NCBI RefSeq assembly: GCF_025398335.1
Contig: NZ_JAODOO010000004.1
Coordinates: forward strand, 248,001 to 312,000
Length of the DNA: 64,000 nucleotides
Direction of reading: 5' to 3'
Source of the DNA: Clostridium sp. CX1
GTDB taxonomy: Bacteria > Bacillota > Clostridia > Clostridiales > Clostridiaceae
This document shows positions 15,397-24,895 of the stretch, one piece after another. A program made the translations under genes and the position numbers. Below the pieces are notes generated by a model. It saw nothing but the letters and a program-made list of their open reading frames with translations. It did no database searches and was not told where the DNA came from. Every line of letters starts with the position of its first letter. The first letter of the stretch is position 1.

Positions 15397-17700
15397 TTAC
15401 TTTCCTTTATCTTTAAACCAGATGTTATGGACTTCTTCCGTCCAAAGAGTTAATCCATACTCATTTTTACTGTATCTTACTAGCTCTTTTCCCTTCTTAT
15501 TTGAAACCTTTTCTTTTACATACTTGCTCCAACTGTCTGAACATAAATTTAAAACTTCTCTTATTATACATACCTCTTTTTTATCAAATCTATGTTCTTT
15601 AAGTATTTCTATTAGCACATCAATATTGGGAATAGCCTTAGCCAACTCTCTTTCTAAATCTTTAACAGCTAAATACTTTCCAACATGACTTAAAATATTT
15701 ACACTCTTTGTCTTTATTTCTCTATATATTTCATTAATAAGCCCTTCATAATACTTAATATGCTCTGTATTGTACTCATCAATTTCCCTTAACTCACAGT
15801 TAGTATTACAGTTTTCTATTAACTCTATTTCTTCTTCCGACAACTGATAAGCTGCATATAGTATTTGATTACTACTTTTTACACAGATATTTAGCTCTTC
15901 CCTCAATCTTTTTTCCTCATTCTTTAGAATTCTATACTCCCCTAGAATATCCTCGTAACTATTTTTCATGATTAAAGGGCTAAATTTGATGCTCTTTATA
16001 TCCTCTTTAAGATTTACTATTTTTTTTATTATTTCTGAATAAATATTACTGCTTAAAACCTCTCTGTGTATAGGTATTCTTTCTAAATCATAATGTTGTA
16101 TGTAGGGATAAGCTTCAGGATTTGTTATAAGAGCTTTTATAAAATAGAAGTTAGATAACTTTGATTGTATTTGTCCTAGTAAATTATATACATCATCTTC
16201 CTCAAAGGGAATAATCATATATACAGATTGTTCTGCAAAAGTACCTTCTTTGTCTAGACTGGCTACTATACTACTGCCAGTTTTCCTTAGTAAGATTTTA
16301 GGATTCTTTCGGTGTTTTTCTATTTTCTTAGTTCCACCAAATACACTCATTCCTTGTAAATAGCAATATCTATCATTATTCTCTATAGTATATTTACCAA
16401 GGTCTCTTCCTAAAGCTATTCTATCTCTATTTGTCATTCCATAAGCATCTTTAAAATTCTTTTCTTTATTTTTGATCATCATTCCTACATGAATATTACA
16501 GAATTCCTTAAGTTCTAAGGAATTAATTTTTATTTTTTCTATTATACTCTTGTGGTTCAGCTTTGTGAGAATATTTATGATACACTTCTCATCTTTTGCT
16601 ATTTCTTTTTGGCTAACTTGAGAACCACAAAAGTTTTCTTCGTCTATATAATCTAATTTTAAAGATATTTCATGGTTATCTTCATATTTACTTTTTTCTA
16701 AAATATACACTGCTGTCCCAACAATGGCATCTTTAAATATTTTACTAGAAAACTGAGTAACACTTAATAGCTTGGCATTTCTAACTAAACTACATCTTGA
16801 GCTAATATAACTACTTGCAAAAAAGTACCTATCTGGTATTATAAATCCGTGCATTCCGCCAGGTTTAAGTTTTTCTAGACTTCTTTCCATAAGTAGATAG
16901 AATATATTCTTTTTATATCCTACGGTATTATACTTATTTAAAATGTATTTCCAGTAAGTTTCACTAGTTTCTGATTTAAGCATCATTACATAGGGAGGAT
17001 TTCCTATTATATAATCAAATTCATTGCTCCAAAAATTACTTAACTTCTCTATTACCTGATAACTATCTATTTCCTCTGATCTGTTACTGTATTTATTCTG
17101 CAGTCTAAATATATCATTTAAAACTTTATGTTCCTTATGTAAAATTGACTGTTCCCATTTTAATAGACTATCACACTGTACTATATTGAAACTTATTTCT
17201 AATTTTTCATTGCCTTTTTTTATAAGATTGTTTTTAGTAATAGCTACAGCTACAGGATCTAAGTCTGCACCATAAAGGCAATTTTTTAATATATGATAGT
17301 GTATAATTTCTTCTGTCCAGTAATCATTACCCTTAACCTTTTTTAAACTTTTACCTCTGTCTCCAGTAGTGTAGTTACTGTTAAATTGGCTGTATTCTTC
17401 AATATAATAGGTTTCATCAGCATATAGTTCTCTAATAAGTTTTAAATTTGTAATAAACTTATTTTTTAATATATCATAAGCCTTCACTAAAAAATAACCT
17501 GCCCCGCAAGCAGGATCAAGTATCTTAACAAATGGATTTTTAACTACATCTGCTTTAGAAACTGTATTCTTAAGTATATAATCTATTATAAAATCAGGAG
17601 TATAAAACATTCCCATTGATTTACGTATATCCCTGTCTGTTAACTTTTCATATATCGCGCCAAAAACACCTTCATTCTTTATTATTTCTTCCCCAAGCAT
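15397..17700 (-). CDS. Solitary Eco57I/CamA-like N6-adenine DNA methyltransferase with long C-terminal extension (767 aa)
   Basis: Paralog of the methyltransferase at 6560-8365, with the same order of motifs: GMFYTPDFIIDYI (about residues 30-42), motif I DPACGAGYF (62-70), YHILKNCLYGADLD, and catalytic NPPY (234-237). Recognition-domain hallmarks NPKILLRKTGSSIVASLD and YPYIQHYDLERIPI match those of the other copy. Unlike it, about 190 extra residues follow: a charged coiled coil (ILKNEEKRLREELN), then a helical region ending TLWTEEVHNIWF. No nuclease motif was found in the extension. ATG 17700 is chosen for its GGAGGAAG site; the frame opens 12 codons earlier. It lies 87 bases after lgt on the same strand. 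No restriction enzyme gene is nearby. Confidence 0.9.
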   Translation of the reverse strand: MLGEEIIKNEGVFGAIYEKLTDRDIRKSMGMFYTPDFIIDYILKNTVSKADVVKNPFVKILDPACGAGYFLVKAYDILKNKFITNLKLIRELYADETYYIEEYSQFNSNYTTGDRGKSLKKVKGNDYWTEEIIHYHILKNCLYGADLDPVAVAITKNNLIKKGNEKLEISFNIVQCDSLLKWEQSILHKEHKVLNDIFRLQNKYSNRSEEIDSYQVIEKLSNFWSNEFDYIIGNPPYVMMLKSETSETYWKYILNKYNTVGYKKNIFYLLMERSLEKLKPGGMHGFIIPDRYFFASSYISSRCSLVRNAKLLSVTQFSSKIFKDAIVGTAVYILEKSKYEDNHEISLKLDYIDEENFCGSQVSQKEIAKDEKCIINILTKLNHKSIIEKIKINSLELKEFCNIHVGMMIKNKEKNFKDAYGMTNRDRIALGRDLGKYTIENNDRYCYLQGMSVFGGTKKIEKHRKNPKILLRKTGSSIVASLDKEGTFAEQSVYMIIPFEEDDVYNLLGQIQSKLSNFYFIKALITNPEAYPYIQHYDLERIPIHREVLSSNIYSEIIKKIVNLKEDIKSIKFSPLIMKNSYEDILGEYRILKNEEKRLREELNICVKSSNQILYAAYQLSEEEIELIENCNTNCELREIDEYNTEHIKYYEGLINEIYREIKTKSVNILSHVGKYLAVKDLERELAKAIPNIDVLIEILKEHRFDKKEVCIIREVLNLCSDSWSKYVKEKVSNKKGKELVRYSKNEYGLTLWTEEVHNIWFKDKGK

Positions 17701-17787
17701 AAATTCTCTTCCTCCAAAAGTAATAATTAGCCTCACTTATTCTAGAACTAATTAATCTAATTCGCCTATTTCTTTAGCTAAGGGCTA

Positions 17788-18573
17788 TCATGCTTTATTA
17801 TTTTCTTTATTTTTTTCGCCTGACCCCTTATGCACCAATATAAAAAATACAATAGATAATAATACTCCAGATAAACTTACTAATTGTGCTACCCTTATAC
17901 TGCCCAGCATTAAACTATCTGTCCTTAATCCTTCAATAAAAAATCTTCCTAAAGAATATAACCCTATATAGGAAAATATTACATAACCCTTTTTTAAAGT
18001 TTTTGACAACAGGTAAATAAGTACTAGACAAACACAAATATTCCATAGAGATTCGTATAAAAAAGTGGGATGATAATAACTTCCATCTATATACATACCC
18101 TTTTGTATAAACAAAGGAAACTTCTGAATGAATTCATAGGATACCGGTCCTCCATGAGCCTCGCCATTAAAAAAGTTTCCCCATCTACCTATTGCCTGCC
18201 CTAATATTAGAGAAGGAGCTGCAATGTCTGCCATAAATAAGAAATCATATTTCTTTTTTCTTGTATAAATATAAGCTGCTGTTAGACCAAGTAAAACGCC
18301 TCCATGAATAGCAAGACCACCCTGTCTTATATTAAACACATCAATAAGGTTATATCTATAATCATCAAATTGAAATATTACATAGTAAAGCCTTGCTCCT
18401 ATAATAGAAAAAGGAAAGGCTATTAAAAAAGTATCTAAGAGTTTTTCGAAATCAAACCTTTTCATTTTACAATTAAAATTTGCTAATATAAGGGCAGAAG
18501 TAACTCCAAGTGCAATAATTATTCCATACCATCTAATTTCAAATCCATTAATGGAAAAAGCTATTGGATTCAT
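17788..18573 (-). CDS. lgt: Prolipoprotein diacylglyceryl transferase
   Basis: Inner-membrane enzyme that moves diacylglyceryl from phosphatidylglycerol to the lipobox Cys of prolipoproteins, the first step of lipoprotein maturation. It has seven predicted transmembrane helices. Signatures: [10 protein letters not shown] (about residues 14-23), [14 protein letters not shown] with the essential His (about 82-95), and the Lgt signature [15 protein letters not shown] (about 128-142). I prefer ATG 18573 (261 aa), ten bases after AGAGGA; a GTG three codons earlier overlaps that site. An orphan adenine methyltransferase gene follows on the same strand. Confidence 0.95.
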   Translation of the reverse strand: MNPIAFSINGFEIRWYGIIIALGVTSALILANFNCKMKRFDFEKLLDTFLIAFPFSIIGARLYYVIFQFDDYRYNLIDVFNIRQGGLAIHGGVLLGLTAAYIYTRKKKYDFLFMADIAAPSLILGQAIGRWGNFFNGEAHGGPVSYEFIQKFPLFIQKGMYIDGSYYHPTFLYESLWNICVCLVLIYLLSKTLKKGYVIFSYIGLYSLGRFFIEGLRTDSLMLGSIRVAQLVSLSGVLLSIVFFILVHKGSGEKNKENNKA

Positions 18574-18679
18574 ACCTTTCACGTCCTCTCTTTGTTTTTA
18601 TATAGTAATCATTATATCACTAAATTTGTATTTATATAAATAGAATTCTAGGCTTTTCATATAATGGGAGATGAGGTAG

Positions 18680-18742
18680 TTATCAAAAAACATAAAAGAC
18701 CTTCAGCTTTAATTAATTAACTGAAAGTCTTTTATGTTAACA
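18680..18742 (-). terminator. Terminator after the TSUP transporter gene
   Basis: 18-bp stem with one mismatch (18689-18706 with 18721-18738), then T6 on the minus strand. Confidence 0.85.
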
Positions 18743-18752
18743 TAGAATATTA

Positions 18753-19646
18753 TTATGCTGCATTCTCCAGGATTTCCCCTCTATTTGCAATCTTTTTCAC
18801 AGATTTAAACATCAACACAGATGTGTATAATATTACAAGAACAACTACCCATTTTAATGTATCAAGAGGTAATGATTTAACAAGGTAGGCTGCAATTAAA
18901 ACTCCTGCAGAACCTAGTATAGTAATAGCCACTGCTGCCTTTGATGAATAAGCTCCATTTTTTATAAACTTGTAAGAAGAGAAAGGTAATAGTACCGCGC
19001 AGGAACCCATCATTATAGGAAATGCTGCTTTTGGGCCCATTCCTAGTGCAAAAATAAGTGCCATACAAGGTGCGTATAAGCCTATTCCAACTGTCATAAG
19101 TGCTGCAAAAACAAAATTCCCTACTATTCCAGCTACTAGTTTTATTCCTGTAAGACCTATAGCATCTCCGCCTACTGGGAAAAGCTTTAACTGTCCCGCT
19201 ATCATAATTGCAGCTACAATAAGAAGTGCTGTGCCCATTACAAGTTGTATAGTCTTTTCATTAAATTTAGAAACAATCTCTGCTCCAACTAGCGCTCCTA
19301 GCACTGCTGACGCAAGCATACTAAACAAAGTTACTGGGTCAACCTCAATAACAGTCATAAATATCAACGCCTCAAGTATAGTAGGTATTGTGCACCCAAC
19401 ATTTAGGGTTCCTGGAATTTTCTTATCTTCAACTACCTTTAAACTTTTGAAAAGCGAAGTCTCAATTGCAAAGCTTCCTATACCTAATGTATCAAAAAAG
19501 TTAGCTATCATTCCTATGATGCCTAACTTTGTAAAACTATCTTTCTCAAGAGTCCTAGCTTTCTTTTTGTTCATATAGTCTTTTATAAGCAAAAATGAAA
19601 ACCAGACACCACTAAAAATCATAAATGCTAATAATACTTTTAACAT
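18753..19646 (-). CDS. TSUP (TauE/SafE)-family membrane transporter
   Basis: A 297-residue permease with about eight transmembrane helices arranged as two inverted repeats; typical halves begin GIIGMIANFFDTLGIGSFA (about residues 43-61) and AGIVGNFVFAALMTVGIGLYAP (about 165-186). The family exports or imports sulfite, sulfonates, sulfoacetate and other sulfur or organic anions; the substrate cannot be read from the sequence. Start ATG 19646 follows GGAGGG. A terminator-like hairpin lies 240 bases upstream on the same strand (19886-19927) and may be part of a regulated leader. Confidence 0.88.
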   Translation of the reverse strand: MLKVLLAFMIFSGVWFSFLLIKDYMNKKKARTLEKDSFTKLGIIGMIANFFDTLGIGSFAIETSLFKSLKVVEDKKIPGTLNVGCTIPTILEALIFMTVIEVDPVTLFSMLASAVLGALVGAEIVSKFNEKTIQLVMGTALLIVAAIMIAGQLKLFPVGGDAIGLTGIKLVAGIVGNFVFAALMTVGIGLYAPCMALIFALGMGPKAAFPIMMGSCAVLLPFSSYKFIKNGAYSSKAAVAITILGSAGVLIAAYLVKSLPLDTLKWVVVLVILYTSVLMFKSVKKIANRGEILENAA

Positions 19647-20157
19647 GTTTTCCCTCCAAACTCCATTAGATACTATATTTTTTTGTTATCCTTTACATCG
19701 CTATATCATTTTATAATAGGGTTTGTACTTTTTCAATGAAAATCTAAATATTATCAAACTTTATTATTGCTTTATCATAGTGAATGTATATACGTGAATA
19801 GAATATAAATTATATGAATTATTAGTAAAAATCACTTCTTATTTTTCTCAAATCTTATGATAAAATTAACTGCTCTGAGAAAAAAAGAAAACAAGAAGTA
19901 TATAAAAATGTATACTTCTCGTTTTCTCTCTGAGATATTGTAAAAGCACTATTAGAGTCTACACTCCTGATAATATTATATTCTTATATACCTCAAATAT
20001 ACCTGATATTATATTTCTGTTTAACAATTTTGGTGGCTATTGGAATAATTTAGCCATCTTATGGTATATACTATAATTTGTGATGAACTATAAAGCTTAA
20101 CTATAGCTTTTTATATCATTTTATATGCTGGATAGATACCATAAAGGAGGGCTTATT
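19647..20157. other. Intergenic region with a hairpin, between the TSUP and GNAT genes
   Basis: 511 bases without a gene. It holds the divergent promoters of the two flanking genes and a strong hairpin at 19886-19927. I compared the minus strand by eye with SAM, T-box, c-di-GMP, yybP and purine switches and saw no match. Confidence 0.5.
19886..19927 (-). terminator. Terminator-like hairpin in the leader of the TSUP gene
   Basis: AGAAAAC-a-AGAAGTATA (19886-19902) pairs with TATACTTCT-c-GTTTTCT (19911-19927). On the minus strand it is followed by a T-run. CTCTGAGA flanks it on both sides. Confidence 0.6.
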
Positions 20158-20739
20158 ATGTACATAGGAAAAAAAGTCAGATTAAGAGAATATAGAAAAG
20201 AAGATATACCTTTGAGAGTAACCTATATAAATGACCCAGAAATAATTAAGAGCCTAACGCCGGATATACCTTATCCTATGACTCTCCATGAAGAGGAGAA
20301 ATGGTTCCAATCAGTCACAGCACTTAATGATACGTATAAATTTGCAATTGAAACACTTAATGACAGTAAGTTTATTGGTGGCTGCAGCATAAATAGCGTA
20401 GACTGGAAAAATAGTGTTGCTACTGTTGGTATATTTATTGGCAATAGACAATATCGAGGTAAAGGTTATGGCACTGATGCTATGAGGGTTCTTACAGATT
20501 TCGTATTTATGCAAATGAATATAAATAAGATTCGACTTATCGTATACTCTTATAATGAATCTGCAATAAGATGCTATGAGAAATGTGGTTACAAAGTTGA
20601 AGGAGTTTTAAAACAGGAAATATATAAAGATGGTAAATACTATGATAAGATATCAATGGGACTTTTAAAAGCTGAGTACCTATCACTTAAAACAACAGCT
20701 TATATTCATCGAAGTTTGAATAAAGATGCAATAGTTTAA
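20158..20739 (+). CDS. GNAT-family N-acetyltransferase (RimJ/RimL type)
   Basis: A 193-residue cytosolic acetyltransferase using acetyl-CoA. The fold starts with VRLREYRKEDIP, and the acetyl-CoA pyrophosphate loop is RQYRGKGYGTDAM (about residues 100-112), followed by NINKIRLIVYSYNESAIRCYEKCGYKVEG, the conserved beta5/helix4 region of RimJ/L-like members. The substrate may be an amino group of a ribosomal protein, an amino sugar or an antibiotic; nothing nearby decides it. ATG 20158 follows AAGGAGGG; the frame opens 11 codons earlier. It is monocistronic, with a terminator right behind it. Confidence 0.9.
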   Translation: MYIGKKVRLREYRKEDIPLRVTYINDPEIIKSLTPDIPYPMTLHEEEKWFQSVTALNDTYKFAIETLNDSKFIGGCSINSVDWKNSVATVGIFIGNRQYRGKGYGTDAMRVLTDFVFMQMNINKIRLIVYSYNESAIRCYEKCGYKVEGVLKQEIYKDGKYYDKISMGLLKAEYLSLKTTAYIHRSLNKDAIV

Positions 20740-20764
20740 GTAACATAGTAATTAATTATATAAC

Positions 20765-20794
20765 AAAAACACTAGGCATCAACCTAGTGTTTTT
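20765..20794. terminator. Bidirectional terminator between the GNAT gene and rnpB
   Basis: Perfect 12-bp stem AAAAACACTAGG / CCTAGTGTTTTT with a 6-base loop, giving T-runs in both directions. It serves the plus-strand acetyltransferase and minus-strand rnpB. Confidence 0.9.
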
Positions 20795-20805
20795 CACGGT
20801 ATAAA

Positions 20806-21147
20806 GGAGTAAGTCTATAAGCCGAGTTCTGTATTTGACAATCATCTATCTAGGCCTATTGTTACCAATAGGCTCCAGCGATACACCCGGAAGCGGGACG
20901 GGCCGCCCCATAATGCTTCCCTATTCGATCTTGCTCCAGATGGGGTTTACATAGCCGCAAAGTCGCCAATGCGCTGGTGAGCTCTTACCTCGCCTTTCCA
21001 CCCTTACCGAAACTGAGTTTCGGCGGTATATCTCTGTTGCACTTTCCTTCAGGTCACCCTGACTGGGTATTACCCAGCACCCTGCCCTATGGAGCTCGGA
21101 CTTTCCTCTCCTATGTTTCCACAGCAGCGATTGTCTGGCTTACTCAC
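20806..21147 (-). ncRNA. rnpB: RNase P RNA, type A
   Basis: Catalytic RNA of RNase P, which cuts 5' leaders from pre-tRNAs. On the minus strand the conserved blocks appear in order: GACAATCGCTGCT, GAGGAAAGTCCGAGCTCC, CAGGGTGCTGG, GGTGACCTGAAGGAAAGTGC, GGTAAGGGTGGAAAGGCGAG, GTAAACCCCATCTGGAGCA, GATCGAATAGGG, and CCTAGATAGATGATTGTC near the 3' end. P1 pairs GAGTAAG at the 5' end with CTTACTC at the 3' end. The AAGGGTG / GGAGCAAG layout is type A rather than the Bacillus type B. Ends are taken from P1 and are approximate. Confidence 0.96.
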
Positions 21148-21298
21148 AGGTACTATAATATCATAGTGACTACATAAATGCAAATAAAATTTACTTCCTA
21201 ATATTCCTAGTTATCACAATAACCTCTTTTGCTACATACCTAATAAATATTTTATACTATCTATTTTGGTAAATAGGAAATGAATTATGCTATTGCTC

Positions 21299-22114
21299 CT
21301 ATTTATACTTGTAAGGATTTCGAGAAGTTTCCGATAAAATAATAGTGTTATTAAAGCCCATATCTTCTATTTGTTTTTTTAAATACCCTGCAACTAATGT
21401 CATAGCAGGCCACTCTGTTCCAAAATGTCCAGCATCAATTATAGCTATTCCCTCTTCTTGAAAATCGCTAACATAATGGTATGTAGTGTCTCCTGTAATT
21501 ACACAGTCTGCACCCATCTTTTTAGCAGCACTAAAATAATCCTGCCCACTTCCATTTATAACTGCTACCTTTGTTATTTTTTTAGATTCAGGTCCTGCAT
21601 ATCTTAGTACTGAAATATTTAAGGCCTTTTTTATTCTATCACAAAGTTGATCTAAGGTAATAACTTCCTTAAGCTCTGCAATTCTACCTATACCAGAACC
21701 TTCTTCATTACCACTTGTTCCTTCTATAGGCTCAATAATCTTGCACTTATCCATACCTAGGAGGTTCATAATTATATCATTTATTCCACCCTTTACAGCA
21801 TCCAGATTGGTGTGGCTAGAATATAAACTAATATCATTTCTTATAAGCTCTATTATCTTCCTTCCAAGTAGTGTATCTGTAGTTATATTAGAAGGCTTTT
21901 TAAAAAGCAGGGGATGGTGGGTAAAGATTAGATTACATCCTTTTTTCTTTGCCTCTTCTACTACATCCATAGTACAATCTAAGGCTATAAGTATAGATGA
22001 TACTTCACTATTCATATCGCCTACCATAAGACCAACATTATCATAGCTTTGTTTAAGCCTCGCTGGAGCATGTTTCTCCATTATACTATGTATATTCTTT
22101 ACTTTTAAAGACAT
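21299..22114 (-). CDS. Nif3-like dinuclear metal-centre protein (YqfO family)
   Basis: A 271-residue member of the NIF3/DUF34 family, a hexameric protein with two metal ions; the reaction is not firmly established (GTP cyclohydrolase I type 2-like and metal-chaperone roles have been proposed). Metal ligands are visible in FTHHPLLFKKP (about residues 64-74), SSHTNLDAVKGGIND (about 98-112), and HFGTEWPAM near the C-terminus. It follows trmK with a one-base overlap (TAATG). The pair trmK/nif3 behind sigA is a standard Firmicute arrangement. Confidence 0.92.
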   Translation of the reverse strand: MSLKVKNIHSIMEKHAPARLKQSYDNVGLMVGDMNSEVSSILIALDCTMDVVEEAKKKGCNLIFTHHPLLFKKPSNITTDTLLGRKIIELIRNDISLYSSHTNLDAVKGGINDIIMNLLGMDKCKIIEPIEGTSGNEEGSGIGRIAELKEVITLDQLCDRIKKALNISVLRYAGPESKKITKVAVINGSGQDYFSAAKKMGADCVITGDTTYHYVSDFQEEGIAIIDAGHFGTEWPAMTLVAGYLKKQIEDMGFNNTIILSETSRNPYKYK

Positions 22115-22794
22115 TATAATAGTTCCTCCAATCTATCTATTTTAACCCTAAGCTCTTTCTTTCTTTTATCTGCTAGTTCTGTATTTTCTTTAATATTTAA
22201 TAATATTTTATTATATTTTTTTATCTTTTCTTCAATAAATTTAGGAAGAAGAGAATGCTTTTTATCTACTAAACTCTTACCAACTTCATAAAATATTTCA
22301 TCCACTTTTTTAGGGCTATTATCATACTTTATCTTAATTATTTCGTAAAATCTATTTTCATCAATACATAACTCTTCATCAATTATTTTATACCCCTTTT
22401 GGTAGATGTATTCTCTTAAAACCTCAGGATTTTGAACAGGCTGAAGTACTGCAAATTCTACTTCCTTAAATATTTCTTTTCTTTCTTCTATTATATCTCT
22501 TATTAGGTTTCCTCCCATACCTGCAATAACTATACCCTGAACCTCACCTTTATTTATAGTGGTTAACCCTCCACCTAATCTACAATTTATTTTATCTTCT
22601 AAACCTTCAATTCTTACATTAAACCTTGCCTTTTCAACAGGACCTTTATTAATATCAGAAGCAATAGCTGTGTTACATATGTTGTTTCTTACTAAATAAA
22701 TAGGTATGTATCCATGATCAGTGCCTACATCTACTACACATTCACATTTATCTACCATTGATGCAATAGTTTCAAGTCTTGTACTTAACTCCAT
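22114..22794 (-). CDS. trmK: tRNA (adenine-22 N1)-methyltransferase
   Basis: SAM-dependent enzyme that makes m1A22 in tRNA. A 226-residue protein with a Rossmann domain starting RLETIASMVDKCECVVDVGTDHGYIP (motif I VDVGTDHGY at about residues 20-28), then VIAGMGGNLIRDII (about 89-102) and LQPVQNPEVLREYI. A C-terminal coiled coil (residues about 180-226) is typical of the family. It is translationally coupled to the nif3-like gene and lies 17 bases after the PH-domain membrane-protein gene. Confidence 0.94.
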   Translation of the reverse strand: MELSTRLETIASMVDKCECVVDVGTDHGYIPIYLVRNNICNTAIASDINKGPVEKARFNVRIEGLEDKINCRLGGGLTTINKGEVQGIVIAGMGGNLIRDIIEERKEIFKEVEFAVLQPVQNPEVLREYIYQKGYKIIDEELCIDENRFYEIIKIKYDNSPKKVDEIFYEVGKSLVDKKHSLLPKFIEEKIKKYNKILLNIKENTELADKRKKELRVKIDRLEELL

Positions 22795-22811
22795 GTTTCA
22801 TTCTCCATTCT

Positions 22812-23699
22812 TTATCTAAATGTAAGTAAAATTCTAATCTGCATAATAAAAAAAGTTATGGATATAATTAGAGATATATAAATAAACTTATAGGATGACT
22901 TTCTATCGTATTTTGCACAAAAATAAGCTGCATAATACATACAGAAAAGAATAGCCATATTAAGAAGTCCATAAACCATTTGTTTAAATGCAAATTGCTT
23001 ACCTGTTCCCAACTTTATGGCTAAAAATTGAGAATCAAAATTTAAAGGCATCATAGCCGGAAGCATATTATACAAGTATAATAATATAGGATTTAATGCA
23101 ATCGTAAGCGACAGTACCGCCACTATTATAAATGGAACAAAAAATTTCTTATCCTTATAAAGATTAATGTTTCTATTCGCCTTATGTTCCCAACTTATTT
23201 CATTAATATCATTCTCTCTTAATTCCTTTTCAAACTTATTAAAGTCTTCAGGGGACAAGCCGTAATTCATATCCTCTGTTTTTAGATAAATTATATTTTC
23301 TGTTGAAGTAACAAACATATAGGTACTTCCTATTTTTTCAATTATTGCTCTCCCAATAGCAAAATGATTTTTGCCATAGCCGGATAACTTCACTCCTTTT
23401 ATATACCCCTTAGCTTTTTTATAACCTTGTATTGATGAGAAAGGAATTTTTATATTTTTTATGCCTAAACTGCTGGTAATATATAAGTTTTCCTTGTCCA
23501 TAGAATAATTTAGTGAAGTACAAATAATTATGTAATAAAGCTGATATATATTAAAAACAATAATAGTTATTTTAAGTATGATAGAGATTTCATAGGAATT
23601 TACTACAAACAGTAGTAACACTAAAAAGATATTGTATAATACACTTATTCCTACTATAGGGTATATCCCCTTCCCTTTAATTGACTTATAAGTTTCCAC
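22812..23699 (-). CDS. Membrane protein with bacterial PH-like domain
   Basis: A 295-residue protein with two N-terminal membrane helices (about residues 12-34 and 40-60), a soluble PH-like (bPH_5/DUF-type) domain in the middle (ENLYITSSLGIKNIKIPFSSIQGYKK at about 70-95), a helical linker, and three further transmembrane helices after residue 185. No function is established for this family. The position between sigA and trmK suggests read-through from the dnaG-sigA transcript rather than a functional link. Confidence 0.7.
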   Translation of the reverse strand: METYKSIKGKGIYPIVGISVLYNIFLVLLLFVVNSYEISIILKITIIVFNIYQLYYIIICTSLNYSMDKENLYITSSLGIKNIKIPFSSIQGYKKAKGYIKGVKLSGYGKNHFAIGRAIIEKIGSTYMFVTSTENIIYLKTEDMNYGLSPEDFNKFEKELRENDINEISWEHKANRNINLYKDKKFFVPFIIVAVLSLTIALNPILLYLYNMLPAMMPLNFDSQFLAIKLGTGKQFAFKQMVYGLLNMAILFCMYYAAYFCAKYDRKSSYKFIYISLIISITFFIMQIRILLTFR

Positions 23700-23810
23700 A
23701 TCATCACCTTCCTATTATAATATTATAGCATATTTTGTTATCAGTATTACTATAAAGATGTTCTTCACAGAAAATTAAAGATATAACAAAAGCACCATAT
23801 GATAGGTGCT

Positions 23811-24875
23811 TTAGTCTAAATAGTCTTTTAATTTTTTACTTCTACTTGGGTGTCTAAGCTTTCTTAAGGCCTTTGCTTCTATTTGTCTTATTCTTTCTCT
23901 TGTAACATTAAATTCTTTACCTACTTCTTCAAGAGTTCTAGCTCTTCCGTCATCTAATCCAAATCTTAGTCTTAAGACCTTCTCCTCACGAGGAGTTAGG
24001 GTGTCTAAAACATTTATAAGCTGTTCTTTTAACATAGTAAAGGCTGCTGCTTCTGCTGGTGCTGGTGCTTCATCATCTGGTATAAAATCTCCTAGATGGC
24101 TATCCTCTTCTTCACCTATTGGTGTCTCTAGTGATACAGGTTCTTGAGCTATTTTCATTATTTCTCTTACCTTATCTACCGGCATTTCCATAATTTTAGC
24201 TACTTCTTCTGGTTGAGGCTCTCTTCCTAATTCTTGTAATAACTGTCTTGAAACCCTTATTAACTTATTAATAGTTTCAACCATATGTACAGGTATTCTT
24301 ATTGTTCTTGCCTGGTCTGCAATAGCTCTTGTTATCGCCTGTCTTATCCACCATGTAGCATAAGTACTAAACTTAAAGCCTTTTCTATAATCAAACTTTT
24401 CTACTGCCTTTATCAGTCCAAGGTTTCCTTCTTGAATAAGGTCAAGGAATAACATTCCCCTTCCTACATATCTTTTTGCTATGCTTACTACAAGTCTTAA
24501 GTTAGCTTCTGCAAGCTTCTTTTTTGCAGCTTGATCTCCTTCTTCTATTCTATTAGCTAACTTAATTTCGTCTTCCGGTGAAAGAAGTGGTACTTTACCA
24601 ATCTCCTTTAAATACATTCTTACAGGGTCATCTATAGCAATACCTTCTGGAATACTTAAATCTAAGTCTTTTTCATCTACCTCTACATCCTGCATATCTC
24701 CAATGACTTCAATTCCCATAGATTCAAGTACTTCGTATATTTTTTCAATTTGCTCAGGACCTAAATCTATTTCTTCTAATTCATCCATTATTTCTTTATA
24801 AGTTAAAGTGCTATTTTTTTTGCCTTTTTCAATAAGCTTTTTAACGATTTGCATCTTTGCACTTTTATCTTTCAT
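23811..24875 (-). CDS. sigA: RNA polymerase primary sigma factor
   Basis: Housekeeping sigma-70 factor, 354 residues from ATG 24875. Region 1.1 is short and acidic; region 1.2 contains [18 protein letters not shown], region 2 [27 protein letters not shown] and [15 protein letters not shown] (the -10 recognition helix), region 3 [10 protein letters not shown], and region 4 [15 protein letters not shown] and [20 protein letters not shown] (the -35 recognition helix). GGAGG precedes ATG 24875; an ATG seven codons earlier, overlapping the dnaG stop as TAATG, is a weaker alternative. It forms the classic dnaG-sigA pair. Confidence 0.98.
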   Translation of the reverse strand: MKDKSAKMQIVKKLIEKGKKNSTLTYKEIMDELEEIDLGPEQIEKIYEVLESMGIEVIGDMQDVEVDEKDLDLSIPEGIAIDDPVRMYLKEIGKVPLLSPEDEIKLANRIEEGDQAAKKKLAEANLRLVVSIAKRYVGRGMLFLDLIQEGNLGLIKAVEKFDYRKGFKFSTYATWWIRQAITRAIADQARTIRIPVHMVETINKLIRVSRQLLQELGREPQPEEVAKIMEMPVDKVREIMKIAQEPVSLETPIGEEEDSHLGDFIPDDEAPAPAEAAAFTMLKEQLINVLDTLTPREEKVLRLRFGLDDGRARTLEEVGKEFNVTRERIRQIEAKALRKLRHPSRSKKLKDYLD

Positions 24876-24895
24876 TGTTTTTCCTCCTTCAGCCA

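Noticed and set aside
6560-18000. Restriction-modification or phage-defence island
   Set aside because: Two methyltransferases are present, but no nuclease, specificity subunit, BREX, DISARM or toxin gene is associated with them; neighbours are housekeeping or transport genes.
19930-20150. Known riboswitch upstream of the TSUP gene
   Set aside because: By eye no match to SAM, T-box, c-di-GMP, yybP-ykoY or purine consensus.
20977-21177. 66-codon plus-strand frame
   Set aside because: Lies antisense inside rnpB.
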